Assembly: GCF_028554725.1 (NCBI RefSeq)
Contig: NC_071671.1
Span: 22,629,501-22,693,500 of the forward strand
Direction: 5' to 3'
Source: Zeugodacus cucurbitae
Lineage: Eukaryota; Arthropoda; Insecta; Diptera; Tephritidae
DNA length: 64,000 nt
A program made the translations under genes and the position numbers. Shown here piece after piece: positions 37,557 to 50,275 of this stretch. The notes under the pieces are model-generated. The model saw only the letters and a program-made list of their open reading frames with translations. It did not search any database and had not been told where the DNA came from. Numbering within the stretch: position 1 is the first letter of the stretch; every line of letters starts with the position of its first letter.

Positions 37557-38506
37557 TAACAAGTTTTTATACTCTCGCAAAATGTTGCAGAGACGGTTGT
37601 TTGTATCACACAGAAATAAACGAGTTAGACATGGGATTATATATAAATAATCAGGATGATGAGTAAAGTTGAAATCCGGATGTCTGTCCGTCTGTCCGTG
37701 CAAGCGATAACTTGAGTAAAAATTTAGATATCTTAATAAATCTTGGAACACATATTCCTTGGCAGCCTGAGAAGGTTGGTATTAAAATCGGAACCATTGC
37801 CACGCCCACAAAATGGCGAAAACCGGAAACATATAAAGCGTCACAAATAAGCCATAAATAAAGTTATGAAAGTAAAATTTGGTACAGTGTAATTTTTTTG
37901 GGGAAGTGGGCGTGGCCCCACCCCTATATATATTTTTTGTATATATCTCGAAAACCAATAAAAAATGAAAGAAATCGGATAATAACCACGCCCACCTCCC
38001 ATATAAAGGTTATGTTGAAAATTACAAAAAGTGAGTTAACTCACTAACGAAAAACGTCAGAAACACTAAATTTTACAGAAGAAATGGCAGAAAGGAGCTG
38101 CACTCAGATTTTTTTACAAAATGGAAAATTGGCGTGGCGTCGCCCACTTATGGGTCAAAAACCATATTTTAGAAACTACTCGAACGATTTCAATGAAATT
38201 CGGTATATAATATTTTCTTGACACCCTTATAACACGGATGAAAAATGGGCGAAATCGTTGGGAACCGATCACGTCTACTTCTTATATATGTAACTAATTT
38301 TTTCCCATCTGATTCGTTCACATTATAATATATACATTAGGAACCAATGAAGATTTGGGAATAAAACATTACATAAAGACTGTATATCGTCTGTGGCTTA
38401 ACTTGTGGAAAATTGTCTAAATCGGACTATAACTTTTCAAGGCCCCGGATATCGAATATGAAGAACTCAGTGAATAAGGGTAATTTTAGCAAAATTAAGT
38501 GAGTGT

Positions 38507-38522
38507 ATAGTCTTCGATATTT
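38507..38522. repeat. 16-bp target-site duplication, left
   Basis: ATAGTCTTCGATATTT here is identical to 40226-40241 and brackets RTE copy d exactly. Confidence 0.92.
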
Positions 38523-40165
38523 CCATTATCTGGTCGCAGCGAAGATACGCACCCGCCTCTGTGCAGCAAAGAATGCCCGTCAACAAACACAAGGAAGGTT
38601 CGACGTCGAAAAGCTGCAATCGCAACAGACAGCCACGAAATACTCTACTCGACTTGCACTCCTGCTCTCTGAGAGCACTCATCAGTATCTCGGTATAAGG
38701 GAACTGTGGAACGGCATCTCAAACTTACTGCGTACCGCTGCAGCCGAAACAATTGATTTTCGGCAACGGCAAAATACAAGCTGGTACGATGAGGAGTGCC
38801 GTCTCGCAGCGGAGAGAAAACAGACTGCCTACCTCGCAACGTTGCAAACGACCACAACACGTGCGGGATGGGATAGATACCGAGATCTGAAGAGGGAAGC
38901 GAGACGCATCTGCAGACAAAAAAAGAAAGAGGCCGAAAATCGTGAGTACGAAGAGCTTGAGAAGCTGGCAGACAGAGGAATGCTCGAAAATTTTATGAAA
39001 AAATGAAGCGACTTAACGAAGGTTTCAAGACCGGAGCATCCTCATGTAGAGACCAAGGTGGTAATCTGGTAACCGATGTCCAGGGCATACTGGGATTATG
39101 GAGGGAACACTTCTCCGACCTGCTGAATGGCAGTGAGAGTACAACACCAGGAGATGGCGAACCCGATTCCCCAATCGATGACGATGGAACAGATGTTCCA
39201 TTACCCGACCATGAAGAAATTCGAATAGCAATTACCCGCTTGAAGAACAACAAAGCAGCGGGGGCCGATAGATTACCGGCAGAACTATTCAAATACGGCG
39301 GCGAAGAACTGATAAGGTGCATGCATCAGCTTCTTTGCAAAATATGGTCGGAAGAAAGCATGACTGACGATTGGAATCTCAGTGTGCTCTGCCCAATCCA
39401 TAAAAAGGGAGATCCCACAATCTGCGCCAATTACCGTGGGATCAGCCTCCTAAATATCGCATACAAGGTTCTATCGAGCGTATTGTGTGAAAGACTAAAG
39501 CCCACCGTCAACAAACTGATTGGACCTTATCAGTGTGGCTTTAGACCTGGAAAATCGACAACTGACCAGATATTCACCATGCGCCAAATCTTGGAAAAGA
39601 CCCGAGAAAAGAGGACCGACACACACCACCTTTTTGTCGATTTTAAAGCTGCTTTCGACAGCACGAAAAGGAGTTGCCTTTACGCCGCGATGTCTGAATT
39701 TGGTATCCCCGCAAAACTAATACGGCTGTGTAAATTGAGCATTCCCGTCCTGCTTTACGGTGCAGAAGCTTGGACGATGTCAACATCAGATGAGACGACA
39801 CTAGGAGTTTTCGAGAGGAAAATTTTGCGCAAGATTTATGGTCCTTAGAACATTGGCAACGGCGAATACCGCAGACGATGAAACGATGAGCTATACGAGT
39901 TATACGACGACATTGACATAGTTCAGCGAATAAAAAGACAGCGGCTACGCTGGCTAGGTCATATTGTCCGAATGGACGAAAACACTCCAGCCCTGAAAGT
40001 GTTCGATGCAGTACCCGCCGGAGGAAGCCGAGGAAGGGGAAGGCCTCCACTCCGTTGGAGGGACCAGGTGGAGAGCGACCTGGTTACACTTGGGATCTCC
40101 AACTGGCGCCGAACTGCGAAGGAGGGGGAGAGGTGGCGCACTATCGTCGATTCGGCTATGTATAT
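38523..40165 (+). pseudogene. RTE-like endonuclease-reverse transcriptase, catalytic core deleted
   Basis: The first frame (to 39006) covers the linker between endonuclease and reverse transcriptase: HYLVAAKIRTRL, a basic coiled-coil-like segment and ICRQKKKEAENREYEELEK. A frameshift at about 39000 moves into the second frame (39003-39848). That frame carries LWREHFSDLLNG, TRLKNNKAAGAD, CPIHKKGDPTICANYRG, QCGFRPGKSTTDQIF and FKAAFDSTKRS. At about 39740 LIRLCKL is fused directly to SIPVLLYGAEAW; in copy c these are separated by some 200 residues including motif B and YADD. The fusion keeps the frame. A TAG at 39846-39848 and a second stop (TGA) near 39881 break the C-terminus, which continues to about 40165. 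It cannot have reverse transcriptase activity and was presumably mobilised in trans, if the deletion predates insertion. Confidence 0.9.
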
Positions 40166-40221
40166 GTATGTATGTATGTGATTGGCGTTGCAACCGTTTA
40201 GCCGGTTATAGCCGAATCGAC
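40146..40221. repeat. 14-bp inverted repeat (hairpin) at the 3' end of RTE copy d
   Basis: GTCGATTCGGCTAT (40146-40159) and ATAGCCGAATCGAC (40208-40221) are perfect inverted copies enclosing a TATG-rich loop and the reverse-oriented element tail. Confidence 0.9.
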
Positions 40222-40225
40222 ATAC

Positions 40226-40241
40226 ATAGTCTTCGATATTT
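40226..40241. repeat. 16-bp target-site duplication, right
   Basis: ATAGTCTTCGATATTT, identical to 38507-38522. Confidence 0.92.
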
Positions 40242-40445
40242 TTATGTTGTTGTTGAAAATGAGTAAAATCGGTTCAGTAATTGCCTCAGCCCTCGTATAC
40301 TATATATGATGATTTTCATTATTCTATTGAACTCTATGCCGAATATATGGGTCGAATTGTGTTATCTTTATAAAATTACATCAATAAATTGCGAGAGTAT
40401 AAAATGTTCGGTTGCACCCGAAACTTAGCCTTTCCTTACTTGTTA

Positions 40446-42899
40446 TACTTTGTAATACATAAATCCAGGCAGTATGTATGGTTAAGGGAAGATATAGAAC
40501 TATTTCGCGGTCAGATCAGGTGTACTAGTTGTTGTAAAGCTCGTCTCGATATTATTGGCGATGCTTGAATTATCTATAATGAAGTTAATTGATGTTATTG
40601 GACTCCAAATATATATTCCGATTTTTATTTCTAAACGAAGGGAGATTTATACGAATATTATAGACCCTACTTGATTTAAATCAGTCAACAATTTTCACGT
40701 AAACCTCACATATTGATAATTTTAAAATATACAGTCATCTTATCATGAATATTTCGAGTTATTACAAACAACCGTTAGATAAAGTAAAAAATGAAACTCA
40801 TGCGAGAGTATAAAAATTCCCAAGTAGACCATGAAATTATAAATTTTCCGGTAAAGAGCAGCATTTCATACTTTCCATATGAAAAATATTTTATTTGAGT
40901 AAATAAACCGCATTAGAGGAAAGACAGGTGCCTCTTAAAATCCAGAAAAAAATTTAATTCTTTGTTAAAATAACACTTAATAACTTCAACTGCCAAGCAA
41001 AAACAATTACGCCATTAAAAAAATAAAAGCCAACAAACTTCACACTATTTATATCACCTTGGTTGACCTCTGGAAGAGCGGAAAAAATTAATAAAAAATA
41101 TTTTAAATGTGCGCTTGAAAACAAGAAACTCATTAGTTGAAATTGTATATTGTGTTAATTTAGACAAATCAGTCAAAACTTTATTATTTGCAAATGCACA
41201 AAAACAACGAAAATTAAATGCGGAACGGAAGGGAGAATATGAGAGGAATAAAGAAACAGTCAGTAAACTATAAAGAATCACTTAGAAAGCTTAGACGAAA
41301 ATTTATAATTTATTAGCTGCTAACCGAATACGAGACCAACAAGCGCTAAACTAAATTTAATTATAGGCTAAGGGAAGAGATAATAGAAAAGAAATAACAA
41401 CAATAAGAAAAACAACTTAACTGCAAATTAATAAGCGTGATGGAGGTCCCAAGAGAAGATATGTATGTATTATATAATATAAGAGTATTTGATGCGAAGC
41501 GTTGCGGTCTTGAATAATTAATTTACATATCGCTTAATATATATAAATATATCTACATATTACATTACCACATCAGCCACACTCGCATCACCACCAACTT
41601 TTGCCAAATCGTTATCTTCGATTTTGCCCTCGAGGGTGCTCACTTAAATACATACTCGTACGTCTGTATAACAAAGCTGTGAACAAGTGTAAAATCACAC
41701 ATTAATGATGCGAACCAAAACCGAAAATCACAAAAAAGACAACAACAATAAAACACATTAACTACAGTACAATCAACTGCATACATACCCAACCACCAAA
41801 ATTTCGTCGAAATTCGAGACTCAAAAAAAAACGGGACAACATTTTCAACTGTAGCTGATATATCGAAGTGGTTATGGTGGGAAGTGTCTGTAAGAGCAGA
41901 CGCAGCAATCGTTCGAAAATAGAAAAATCATTAATCATGTAAAACTAAACTTCATATGAATGCTGAAAAATGTCTGCAGTCAGACACGTTAATTGCAGTG
42001 AGGGAATAACTATAGTGTTTGCAGTTATGCAAATGAGTTATTTACAATGAGTCATTTCTGAGATCGTTGGGAAATTCAAGATATTGTAGTTTAAGTTAAT
42101 CATAAGCATATTCAATCTGAGAAATTGAGTGTTTGCCACGAAGCACTGGCCTTCTTGTCGTAAAAGTGGGATTGCATACAACGTAGCTCTCTCTGAAATA
42201 TGCTCCTTATTAGTGTTTCATAGTTGCAGTACTTACATAATTTTAAGTAAAAGACTTGGGACTTTCAGGCTTAATCGACCTCTTTATTACCTCCAGAACT
42301 ACTATTCTTCATATAGTCGAAACTTACTTCCGTAATGTTCGAAATACCAACAACAAAATGGGATCAATGACCTTTTAACTATTGGACTAATCTTTCCTTC
42401 AAAGCACGAGCTGGTGCTTTGCTCAATTTTGAAATTTCGTGGTATAAATATAGTCTATATCTATCTGTGCAATTTAATCTCTCAAACATTGAGAGGACTG
42501 CAAATATTACATTCTAAGATTACCTACGAAACCCAAGAAGGTTCTGACTAGAATTTAAGTCCTATTCTTCTGCTCCAATCCTATAAGGGTTGGTAAGTTT
42601 TCCACCAACTGAAATGCTTTTTCTCCTTCCGAATGTTAAAGAGCTTTTCAGAGCCTTAGAGACATATTAACATCAGGTCTTCCAATAGTGAATCTAATTT
42701 GTATTTATAATCCTTGTATATATACTACTTAAGTGGTGTCGGAATTAAACAATCTCATCTATATCTAAATTGAAAAAAAGGTTTCCACTGACATGGGTTC
42801 CATTGATCTCATTGTAAACCCTGAGATTCTTTACGGAGAACTCTGCTTCAAAGTCCGAAATCCGAACTCCGCTTCGAACAGAAAATTCGTGATAGAGGG
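40446..42899. other. Non-coding A+T-rich DNA
   Basis: No gene was recognised. A GCGAGAGTATAAAA remnant of the dispersed-repeat end occurs at 40802-40815. Purine-rich sequence spans about 40860-41450. Confidence 0.45.
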
Positions 42900-43195
42900 A
42901 TAAGTAATCTGATTAGAGATTCAGCCAGACCTTCTAAGTTATAAGAAATGCTTGGATGAAGGCTAAGAGGAATCATCCAAGAACTTCCTCCTTCAATGTT
43001 CCAGCGAAGTAACTGGAATCGACATTAGCCTAATTAAGAATTTTGTAATAGCATCCAAGCGCTTTGTCGAACCATAAGAGCCTTGGCGATCCGTCGCGAG
43101 TATTTGGGTATCATAAAGGAGAGTTGAAGCTGTCTAAGTGAGACTCTCTACAGTTGCGGAAATCTACCCATTGATCTAACCTAACTTAACCTAAT
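42900..43195 (+). pseudogene. Probable 3' end relic of a non-LTR retrotransposon
   Basis: A plus-strand frame reads GIDISLIKNFVIASKRFVEP and then stops, resembling the extreme C-terminal segment that follows RNase H in I/R1-like elements. About 110 bases further, a CTAACCTAACTTAACCTAA tail (43174-43192) looks like the short tandem 3' tails of such elements. The upstream part is too decayed to align by eye. The assignment is tentative. Confidence 0.35.
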
Positions 43196-46100
43196 CTTAG
43201 ACGAAAGTACATGAGGTTCAATTTATAACTGCTGCTCTGTTAACTGACTTCAGGTCTAACATGGAACAAATATATCTTAATATGGAAACATGTAGAAGAT
43301 ATGTGCCTTATCCAACTACAATTCAATTCTAGACATAAAATTTTCAGTCAAAAGCGATCATAAATCAATTCTTACTCACCAAAACTCGATTTTCTTATGT
43401 AAAATTTTTAGTAAAATTTAAGCTGAAGACGCAAATAAAACGCCAAATCAAGAAGACACGAAAAGTCATTTATAATAATTTTGAGTAATTGCCAAGATCC
43501 GAACGAGACGACGCTTTCGTTTTCATTTGCCCTTTCGCACGATAAAAGAGTTCCCAATCGATATTAATGTGCGTTTTGCATGTGCAACCAGTTAAAAGTG
43601 AGGATGAAGATTAAACGAAATGGAAACTAAGAAGAAAGAAAGAGTGTAGGGGTTAGTAAAATACGAAATTTTGATAGATTTGGAATCACATAAGTCAAGA
43701 ATTTACTAGACGGGAAGTTGAAGCCCCCAGTAAGACGATAATACGAGTATAAGAATTTCTGCATTCTAATACATCAGAATCCGCGCAGCGCCAAACAAAA
43801 AATGTAAATGACAGACGCGCAGGGTTGCATGTGCAGCGCCACCGCCACAATGCAAATGCAACATGATTGATGACTGACAAGTGTGTGAACACCAAGCGTG
43901 AGTTGTGGCGTCTGCAGCCAAGTTCATGCGCTCATTTTCTGTATATTACTTAACTTCAGCGCCCAAATCTACACGCCAAATCTTTTGCCGAAAATGTCAA
44001 ACCTTTCGCTTGGAAAATGAATTCCGAAGTCTAACTCAAACCGCTAATGATTTTGTGGCTGCGCACCGACGGCAACTGGCAGTTGACGGTTTGAGGCGCA
44101 AACGTCAAAACGTTTCAACAAAATGATCTTTATTCGAATTCATTATTACACCGCATCAAATGTATTTCAAATTACCGTTGTTTTCGTTTTTTTGTTGTAT
44201 GTGACTTGCGGTAAGAGTAGCAAATATTCGTTTGCGTGTGGCATACCACTTTGTTGCCACAAAATTGTGTTGTTGTTGTTGTATTGCCAAAGCTACAATT
44301 TGTGAACTGTCAGAATGTTCAAAATTGCTGTCACCGCTAAGGCGTGTGACGATTTTTCTTTTCGTTGCTCTTATCGCTTGGCTGCCACATAAATAAATTT
44401 CAAACTGTCGGTTGTCGACTACCCCTGCTGCTGGCTGCCGCATTTATCTCAAAGTCCATACACTATTGCATGCGGTGAACTATGCGGTGGCGGCTTACTT
44501 TCCCTTTTTCGGCCTCGTTCCTTGTGTGCTGACTGCAGCGTCGGTGGCAGCGACCACTTGCTGTGCGTTAATTGTGTTTTTTGTTATTATTATTACTATT
44601 TTTTTGTGGATTCATTTGTGCCTAGTGCGCGCCTACCCTTTAGTCAGTGGTTTTCCGGCGATTATTTTTATTTAATTATTTTATGGCGAGGAGAAAAGCG
44701 CGCTGCACTGTGGGTACTTGCGGTGAAAATGTAGAATATACATAACCCTGTCCAAGTACTTAGAAATATTGGGTCTGCAGACGTTGTTGAGAAGAGCACC
44801 TTAGTAAAAAAACTAAATTGTTTTGGGGAGTCTATTTTAGCAAAAGTGTGACTTTAACTTTCTTATTTACCTAATAAATTGAGAGTACATGACCTGTTCA
44901 CTGAGAATTGAAGGCTCTTAAAACTGCTATTGTAGATTTTTAGACCATTTTGACGAGTGTCAATCTCATAACCGACCTAGTGAATGTAATTTGGTAGAGA
45001 GCCGAAAGATTGAACGCTTTAAACTAGGTGGTTGCTGATAGATAGGACCTCTAACTGTCATTATCGTATTAGATATACAGCTAATACCAGTACTGAGATA
45101 CATATATTTCCTTAGTGTCCAAAGCTTTGGGGTATCTCTGTTATAGTTTTTCAAGAGAAGCTCGAACTCCACTGACCTCTTAAACATCAGTCCTTGTATA
45201 ATATTAAAAAAGTTGAAGATGTTTCATAGCAAGAACTTGTTATTCAGAGAATTTGAGATTATCTCATCACCATTTTTTTTTTAGCTGGAGATAAGACTCC
45301 ATGGACCTCTTAAACCACAGCCCTAATATTTGAACAATCCATGATTTAGAAAAATAGATAATGCCTCACGGAGATTATTGAGCTTTAGCCTCAGAACTGT
45401 AAGCAAGATCTTGAAGATTTTCGTACAAGGGTTCTCAATATTATTTCCCAAAAACGGCCACATTTTATTACACCTTCATGCTCTTCTTCTTCTGCTCTAG
45501 GACAAGTATCGGTTTTATGAATCTTCAAGATATATTAAGTTGTGCGGAGAAATTCCGTAGTTATCTTGAGCAAGCTATTGGTCTGATTTCGATGAGTAAA
45601 AAAGTTTCCAGATTAGTAAAGTACGGCTATCAGAGGAGCTCGGAACAAAACCTGACAGTAATCGATTCCGAAAACCGATTCTTTATGAAGAGAGGGAAAC
45701 AAACTTATCATCAAATTTGATTGTTGTCCCCAAACACTCTCTAAAAATCGTCATAGACAAAGACTTCCATGTAGTTAAATAACTATTTTCCTTAACATAA
45801 CCTCTAAATGCACCACTGTGCTTCGAGTACTTAATAACCATTCTAGATTTCCGCTCGACCATTGATCATAAATTTGAATAATTTTTTCTTTAATTTGATA
45901 TAGTTTATTTGCTCGGTTTTTTTGCTGCACTTCTGAGCTATTGTTTACTTAAACTATTTACGAGCATTGGCGATGTGAACTTGCCCGCGCTCGCCACGAC
46001 AACCAAAGTGGGTATGATACCCCAGAAAGGTCATACGTTCATAAGTCTAATAGCTGTCAGCTGCGGCGACGTCGGCCAACCGACACAAATCAAAAAATAA

Positions 46101-49100
46101 CATTGAAAATGCTGAAAATGTAATAAAATTGTAACACGAAGTAAGGCGGTAGAAAAAAGCAAAATGAAAACGAAGCTGAAAAAACAAGCAGTCAATGAGT
46201 CTATGGGCATGTTCAAAGCGGAGAGGCGGGGTTCTGACACTTTTTTTCCTCAAAATGCGTGTCAAGTGGTCATACGCAACGTTTTTATGCTGCAACATAT
46301 TGCAAAGGCCGGCAAGGAAGCGGAGTGACCGAGTGGTGACTACGAGGAAGGAGTCCACTCGAATAGCGGCTGCAGTGCTTTAAGAGAGGGCGGTTCGGCG
46401 CATAAAGACCGCATACAAACACTTAAAAAGCGGACAAGTTATAAAGTGTGTGTAAACGCCTTTTTGTGGCACTCATTAACTGCCACATAAGGTGGTGATC
46501 GAAAACGAGAGGCTTAAAAGCCAACATTAAGGAGTGTTGGCGCTAAGCGAATTAACGGCGTAGAGGATGTAGGGTGCGGAATGTAATAATAAGGATCGAG
46601 TGTGTGGATGCTCGACAGCTGACTTGTAGCGCGTACAACAAAAAGGACAATAAACACGTATGTGTGGCAGCTTTGAGCGTTTGGTGTGGCGCGTTCGCAT
46701 GATAAATTCACTTTCTTTACAAATTCATTACATTATCTCTGGCCAGCCTGTTTTGTTCTCTGTTTTTCATGAGGCAGCTGCTGTCTGCTATTTTTTAACT
46801 TTTCTGTTTAATTTATTTTGTGTTACTGTTGTTTATTACCATTTCAATTCGTTTTCATGCCAAGCTGCGGTTTAACTCGCTCGCCGGCCACAAAACCACC
46901 GAAAGTGCGGTCAGCAGGCGTACGTGAGTGCCATAATTTCCATTTAGTACAGCAAATAAAAAAATTAAAAAAGGAATAACGAAGTGAGTAAGAAGTCACA
47001 GTTACGTCCACTCCAAAGTATTAAAGTCTCTTCACGCTACTACTGGGTTTACTTGTCTTCCCTAGCCCTAACCTTCTTTTATGATACAAATATATTATTC
47101 AATCCGCTCCAAGTCGTTCGTATAAGCAGAGGATATAGCTAACGGTAAAACCCTGTCTTTGTAAATGATCCGAATATCAAAAACCCTAAGAACAGTTTGT
47201 AAGAATCTGGCGTGCAAAAATTAGTCATCACTTGGAATAACTCACTATAAAAATTACTAAACCACGAAAGATGGACCATTTTATTCATAATCCAAGCCCA
47301 ACAGCTTTCGTAACATCATCCTATAGGTAATTTCGAGGTCAAGTCGGTATCCGAACCACGAATATATATAAGCACATAAGGTAATGACTATATGGTTTGG
47401 ACATTGTACAAGTCTGAACCTTTGAATACTGTTACGACTTATGAGGACATATTCTTAAATTCAGCTCTCCCCCTCAGCTCATCCAGAATTTTGACCATAC
47501 CTTGAACGGATTAGTTATTCAATGATATATAAGTTGAGTATTGTTCCAGTATCCTGTAGACACTGTTGGCTGAACCTCTAGAATAACTTCCATATCGGTC
47601 CTTGTCGATCGTATATAACTCCCTAAACTTCCCTACTAGTTTACTCAATCATAAATTTCTCACTAAGCATAGTACTTTCTTATTTCTTTCCTACATCGGC
47701 CAACTTCTTACACATTATACTCCCATCAATGATATGTATGTTTCATCAGATAGATATTTTAATTTCGATTCAAAATTATCTTTTGAGCCCAAAATGGCGA
47801 ATAATACTAATGCCGACGCTTTACATTAATACAAATGAGGTCATCAATTAAATGAAAAAATACATCTTGGATTGGAGAAGTCAAGTGAATAGTTGGTGAC
47901 TCACAAAAACAAATTAGTCCAATAAGAAGACTTCTCGAGGCGACCAGTCAATGGCATATAAGTGAACTTTAGTACAACGTAATCCTTCGAGCTAATCCAA
48001 AGAACCTGATACGAGTATCTATGATTTTTCCTTATTCTTCTTGCTAGGTGGTATAATATGATTGTCACATGACATTGGCACGCAGTGGCTTAGAAGGATC
48101 AAGGGAAAAACTGCAAATTGGAATGTTTAGAATGGATTAAATTATTGATGTATTCTTCATTTCAACTCTCCGACGTTCCGATGTGGCAATCAAGCAAGAC
48201 AAAATATCGAAGAAAACTTGAGTTCGGAAAAGATTTTCAATTAACATTTCGCCATTATTCTGTATTGCTTTGAAGTATTTTTAGTGAAAACATTGTACTT
48301 TACAATGAGAGCCTAATTGAACGATCAGTCAGATTTAACTGAACCAGTCCCAATGCAGATGCTACCCTACACGAAGTAGCAAATATAATGATGTCAAAAT
48401 AATCAGAATGTCACTTTCTTCTTAGAATGCCTTCAAGTAGTGGTGAGAACAGTAGTTTTCTTCCAAGAAAGATTTAATAAAAAAAACGCCCACACAAAAA
48501 ATTAAAAAAAAAATAAAATAAACAAATATTTTAAAAAGAAATTAAGTGTTTCAAAAACTTCACTTCAACCATACCAAGGAATACGAATACTTAATTATCA
48601 ATTGTGCGACATAACTAATGATTCGGTTAAGCATTGACGTGCTCGCCACACTCAAGCCACGAGGTCTGTCACTCATACGGTTGGTTTGTCATTGAAGTTG
48701 GTCACCGTAATGCGGTTCGCAGTGTTGCATTGCTGCACGTTTTGGGCCCGTGTGATTAATGGTTGTGGCTCGAAACCGAAAAGAGAACGGAATGCTGCTG
48801 ACTTTTGGTAGCACAACGCCGTGCGAGATGAATAACGAACAGTGAGTCACTCGTCAAAGTTAACGATGAATAAATACGCAATGTGAATTATGCCTAATGA
48901 TTGTTTCATTATAACCTAAAAGTGTGATTGTTTGAGGTTCCAAGTGGTGATATTGTAGTTTGAAGTGGCTCTTAGTCACTGTAGACAATATTTTTAATAA
49001 AATATTGTCACTGTTTTTTTTCAACTAATTTAAATAATTCTCACAGCTTGCAGATCCCACATAGTCTCCTCATTGATCATCACTGTCATTGTAGCCAACA

Positions 49101-49974
49101 CATTTTCATCGATAGATGTCAAAATACAATTATGTTTACAAGCATTTTGGGTAGATTTACATGTGAAGATACAAGTATATGCCTGCATATAATTAAACCA
49201 AAATAAACACAACAGAAACACACATCCTCTAGCATCGTTCCCTCCAATGATGAATTTCAAATTTTCGCCACATTTGCTAAATGAAAAATCTGACTGCCGC
49301 ACAAACACACATGCAGCAGCAACACATAACGACAGACAGACGGACAATTTTAATGATTGCAAACAACTTCATCAACGGCGTGGCGCACACACTAACTACA
49401 ACAAGAAAAACAACAGCGGAAAGCAGAGATAATATATAAGATATCCCTGGCGGAAAGTTTCATTACTGAACTTGCAGTACTCAGGAGAACAAAAACAAAA
49501 AAAAAAGTTGCGAATATAAATAATATAAACTGCGTAGCCCAAATTGCATTTAAACATACGAGGGAGGGGTGATAGGTTTGGGAGTTAATGAGCATAGAGA
49601 ATATATAAACGCTTGAGAAAGGAGTATAATAATGGTCCGTAATGAAATCTCAGGAAAAGTTAAGAAACTTTAATGGACCCACTTAATTTATTTATTTTTC
49701 TTCAACAATTTATATTTTCAGATTTAATGCCAATAACTTAGATAAGTTTCCGATACCAGTTGCAATATTAATATTAATTCTCCTCGGAATTTTCTATAAA
49801 AGTCCAAATTTTATTAACCTTACCCCATATAACCAAACTATATAAACACTTTCTGGCTGTACTTCTCTTGAAAACCATAACTTAGTAGATGTGAAAAGTT
49901 GTATTATGTATATGATATGGTGTCAAATCATCCTAAACAAATAGGTCTTTTCTAAAAAAGGTCGAAGAACTTTT
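43196..49974. other. Non-coding DNA with three balanced-composition blocks
   Basis: More balanced, CAA/TTG- and GC-containing blocks lie at about 43700-44720, 45940-46940 and 48590-49450, with A+T-rich sequence between. Two loosely similar segments at about 45160 and 45280 share GACCTCTTAAAC. No open frame has a recognisable domain. Confidence 0.4.
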
Positions 49975-50275
49975 AATTCAAGCCGATTATTGCTTAAAAT
50001 GATATTTGAACGTGTGAAACACCTTTGTTTTTCGTCTTTTCTCCATACGAACCTCTAATTCACAAAATATATAGCTTAGAAATGATAATTGAACTTGTGG
50101 AACACTTTCATCATTTCAGTATAAGAATTCACGAAATTCATTCACATGATTGGTGATCAGAATTTCTTAAATTAGGGAATGTGATGAACTTTCCCTATTA
50201 TTCAAGCCAATTATTGCTTAGAAATGATAATTGAACTTGTGGAAAACTTTTGTTTTTCATCTCTTCAGCATAATC
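49975..50275 (-). repeat. Degenerate repeat cluster with TTGAACTTGTGGAACAC motif
   Basis: The motif occurs at 50006-50022 (TTGAACGTGTGAAACAC), 50089-50105 and 50231-50247. The first and third are embedded in a longer shared segment, TTCAAGCC.ATTATTGCTTA.AATGATA before the motif and TTTGTTTTTC after it. The same motif in reverse orientation recurs at 60.0-60.5 kb. Confidence 0.6.

Larger units (their letters stand above)
38523..40225 (+). mobile_element. RTE-like non-LTR retrotransposon, copy d, with inverted 3' tail
   Basis: A 1.7 kb insertion on the plus strand between perfect 16-bp target-site duplications. It starts at the very end of the endonuclease region (HYLVAAK) and has lost the central reverse transcriptase segment. 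It ends abnormally: after GTCGATTCGGCTAT (40146-40159) comes a TATG run and then the family's own 3' tail in reverse orientation (about 40178-40221). Because the duplications enclose everything, the inversion is part of this single insertion. Confidence 0.92.
37557..40445 (+). repeat. Dispersed repeat, full copy with RTE copy d inserted
   Basis: This is the best-preserved copy of the family. The left end is TAACAAG (37557-37563) followed by TTTTTATACTCTCGCAA. The right end is TTGCGAGAGTATAAAATG followed by a tail ending CTTGTTA (40439-40445). The outer TAACAAG/CTTGTTA and inner TATACTCTCGCAA/TTGCGAGAGTATA are both inverted. The CTGTCCGTCTGTCCGTGCAAG run (37682-37702) and CCACGCCCACAAAATGGCG box (37800-37818) are intact. 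RTE copy d interrupts it at 38523-40225, so the repeat proper is about 1.2 kb. Confidence 0.82.

Noticed and set aside
43174..43192. Telomere-like TTAGG/CCTAA repeats
   Set aside because: Too few and imperfect units, and the position after a retrotransposon-like C-terminus fits an element tail better.
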